Positions 62,890-64,000 of a stretch of 64,000 nt of DNA are shown piece after piece. The stretch is from Colletes latitarsis. Lineage: Eukaryota; Arthropoda; Insecta; Hymenoptera; Colletidae. The stretch covers positions 20,620,001 through 20,684,000 of the forward strand of contig NW_027488368.1 in assembly GCF_051014445.1 (NCBI RefSeq). Direction: 5' to 3'. The translations under genes and the position numbers were made by a program. Each line of letters starts with the position of its first letter. The stretch's first letter is position 1. The notes under the pieces were generated by a model. It worked only from the letters and a program-made list of their open reading frames with translations. It was not told where the DNA came from and searched no databases.

Positions 62890-64000
62890 CACATACTTGT
62901 TGAACGGATCCAGGGTTTTTTCTGGTTTGGGTCACGTAGTAATGTGGGACCACACTGAAACAGTCAATTAAACCTGGTTTCGACCAATATTTTAGAGAAT
63001 CATTCATGTTAGGTCTAGGTTAGGTCTGGGATTTGCTCTCATCAGGCTCATACTTTCGCACACTTCACATACTTGTTGAACGGATCCTGGGTCTTTTCTG
63101 GTTTGGATCACGTAGTAGTGTGGTACCACACTGAAACAGTCCATTAAACCTGGTTTCGCTCAATATATTAGACGATAACGCATGTTAGGTCTACGTCAGT
63201 CCTGGGATTTTCACTCATCAGACTCATACTTTCGCGTTTTTCACGTTCTTGTTGAACGGAGCCTGGGCTTTTTCTGGTTTGGATAACGTAGTAATGTGGT
63301 ACCACACTGAAACATTCAATTAAACCTGGTCTTGATAAATATTTTAGAGAATAACGAATGTTAGGTCTGGGTTAGGTCTAGGATTTGCCCTCATCAGGCT
63401 CATACTTTCGCATATTTCTCATACTTCATGGCTAGATCCTGGGCTGTTTCTGCATTGTATCACGTAGTAATGTGGTACCACGCTGAAGAAGTCAATCAAA
63501 CCTGGTTTCGATCAATATTTTAGACGATAACACAATTTAGGTCTGGGATAGGTCTAGGATTTGCCATCATCAGACTCTTACTATCGCATATTTCTCATAC
63601 TTCAAGGTTAGATCCTGGGCTTTTTCTGGATTGCATCACGTAGTAATGAAGTACAACACTGAAACAGTCAATTAAACCTGGTTTCCATCAATATCTTAGA
63701 GGACAACGCAAGTTAGATCTGGGATTGGTCTGGGATTTGCCCTCATCAGGCTCATACATTCGCATTCTTCACATACTTGTTGAACAGATCCTGGGTTTTT
63801 TCTGGATTGGGTCACGTAGTAATGTAGTACCACACTGAAACAGTCAATGAAACCTGGTTTCCATCAATATTTTAGAGGACAACGCAAGTTAGGTCTAGGT
63901 AAGGCCTGAGATTTTCACTGATCAGACTCATACATTCGCATTCTTCACATACTTGTTGAACGGATCCTGGGTTTTTTCTGGTTTGGATCACGTAGTAATG

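Larger units (their letters stand above)
53106..64000 (+). repeat. Satellite DNA array, 176-bp monomer, right block
   Basis: The same satellite as the left block, in the same orientation, continuing directly after the inserted element and running off the right window edge (about 62 monomers). The first monomer resumes inside the AT-rich box at the base where the left block was interrupted, so the insertion removed no satellite sequence. Subtypes seen near the far left of the window reappear here, for example monomers with GACAAGAT before a T7 run (58.3, 62.0 and 62.7 kb; also 3.2 and 13.4 kb) and monomers with TCACGAAGTAGTG (56.0, 58.2, 61.5 and 62.2 kb; also 2.5, 5.5 and 12.6 kb). No gene is present. 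Confidence 0.97.

Noticed and set aside
813..63007. Recurrent minus-strand open frames of 63 to 91 residues, starting MRYPLKYLSRPGLI or similar, in about 80 places
   Set aside because: They are the satellite read once per monomer. The 63-codon frame is longer than the 176-bp period, so neighbours overlap. The monomer length is not a multiple of 3. There is no initiation context, domain or codon bias, and many monomers break the frame. Their similarity reflects DNA repeat identity, not protein selection.
1..64000. CRISPR array, because of regularly spaced repeats
   Set aside because: The repeat occupies the whole 176-bp period. There are no unique spacers between short repeats, and no cas genes.
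1..64000. CENP-B box in the monomer
   Set aside because: TTCG motifs are present (CTTTCGCATT, TTTCGATCAATA), but none is followed at the required spacing by the CGGG half on either strand.
1..64000. Identity with the 176-bp AluI satellite reported from honey bee
   Set aside because: The period coincides, but the consensus here contains no AGCT (AluI) site, which appears only in rare variants. I cannot compare the sequences here, so period alone is not evidence of identity.

Overview
The window is almost entirely one tandem satellite DNA. About 62.3 kb of the 64 kb is a head-to-tail array of a roughly 176-bp monomer, about 354 copies and about 41% GC in the consensus I built by eye. It is interrupted once, at 51,395-53,105, by a 1,711-bp non-satellite insertion. 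I see no protein-coding gene, tRNA, rRNA, CRISPR array or bacterial operon signal. The open frames that exist are by-products of the repeat. They recur on the minus strand once per monomer, and because 176 is not a multiple of 3 they cannot run on through the array.

The layout suggests a eukaryotic heterochromatic block, subtelomeric or pericentromeric. Each monomer carries a tract of about 23 bp made of TTAGG-like units (for example GTTAGGTTTGGGTTAGG at 1,005). TTAGG is the ancestral telomere repeat of insects and many other arthropods, so an insect or other arthropod is my best guess. This rests on motif resemblance, not on a recognised satellite family.

Left array (1-51,394): monomers fall into several interleaved sequence types that are mosaics of a few interchangeable left, middle and right modules. 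Blocks of 1 to 15 monomers have been duplicated recently. The clearest is a 1,760-bp (10-monomer) tandem duplication at 36,233-39,752 whose copies differ at only three or four positions. Others are a 2,643-bp (15-monomer) duplication at 1,823-7,108, a 9-monomer-spaced duplication at 47.7-50.5 kb and several dispersed copies of one divergent monomer type.

Insertion (51,395-53,105): it starts TGTT, ends AACA and is flanked by the 5-bp direct duplication AATAT. The satellite resumes in register on the far side. This is the signature of a solo LTR left by an LTR retrotransposon. It contains many short inverted repeats and no recognisable gag, pol or env sequence.

Right array (53,106-64,000): the same satellite in the same orientation, with a 705-bp (4-monomer) tandem duplication near 61.5-62.9 kb and a rare microinsertion variant near 56.9 kb that is shared with a monomer at 46.7 kb. 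No genes act together here. The evident processes are unequal exchange and gene conversion within the array, plus one retroelement insertion.
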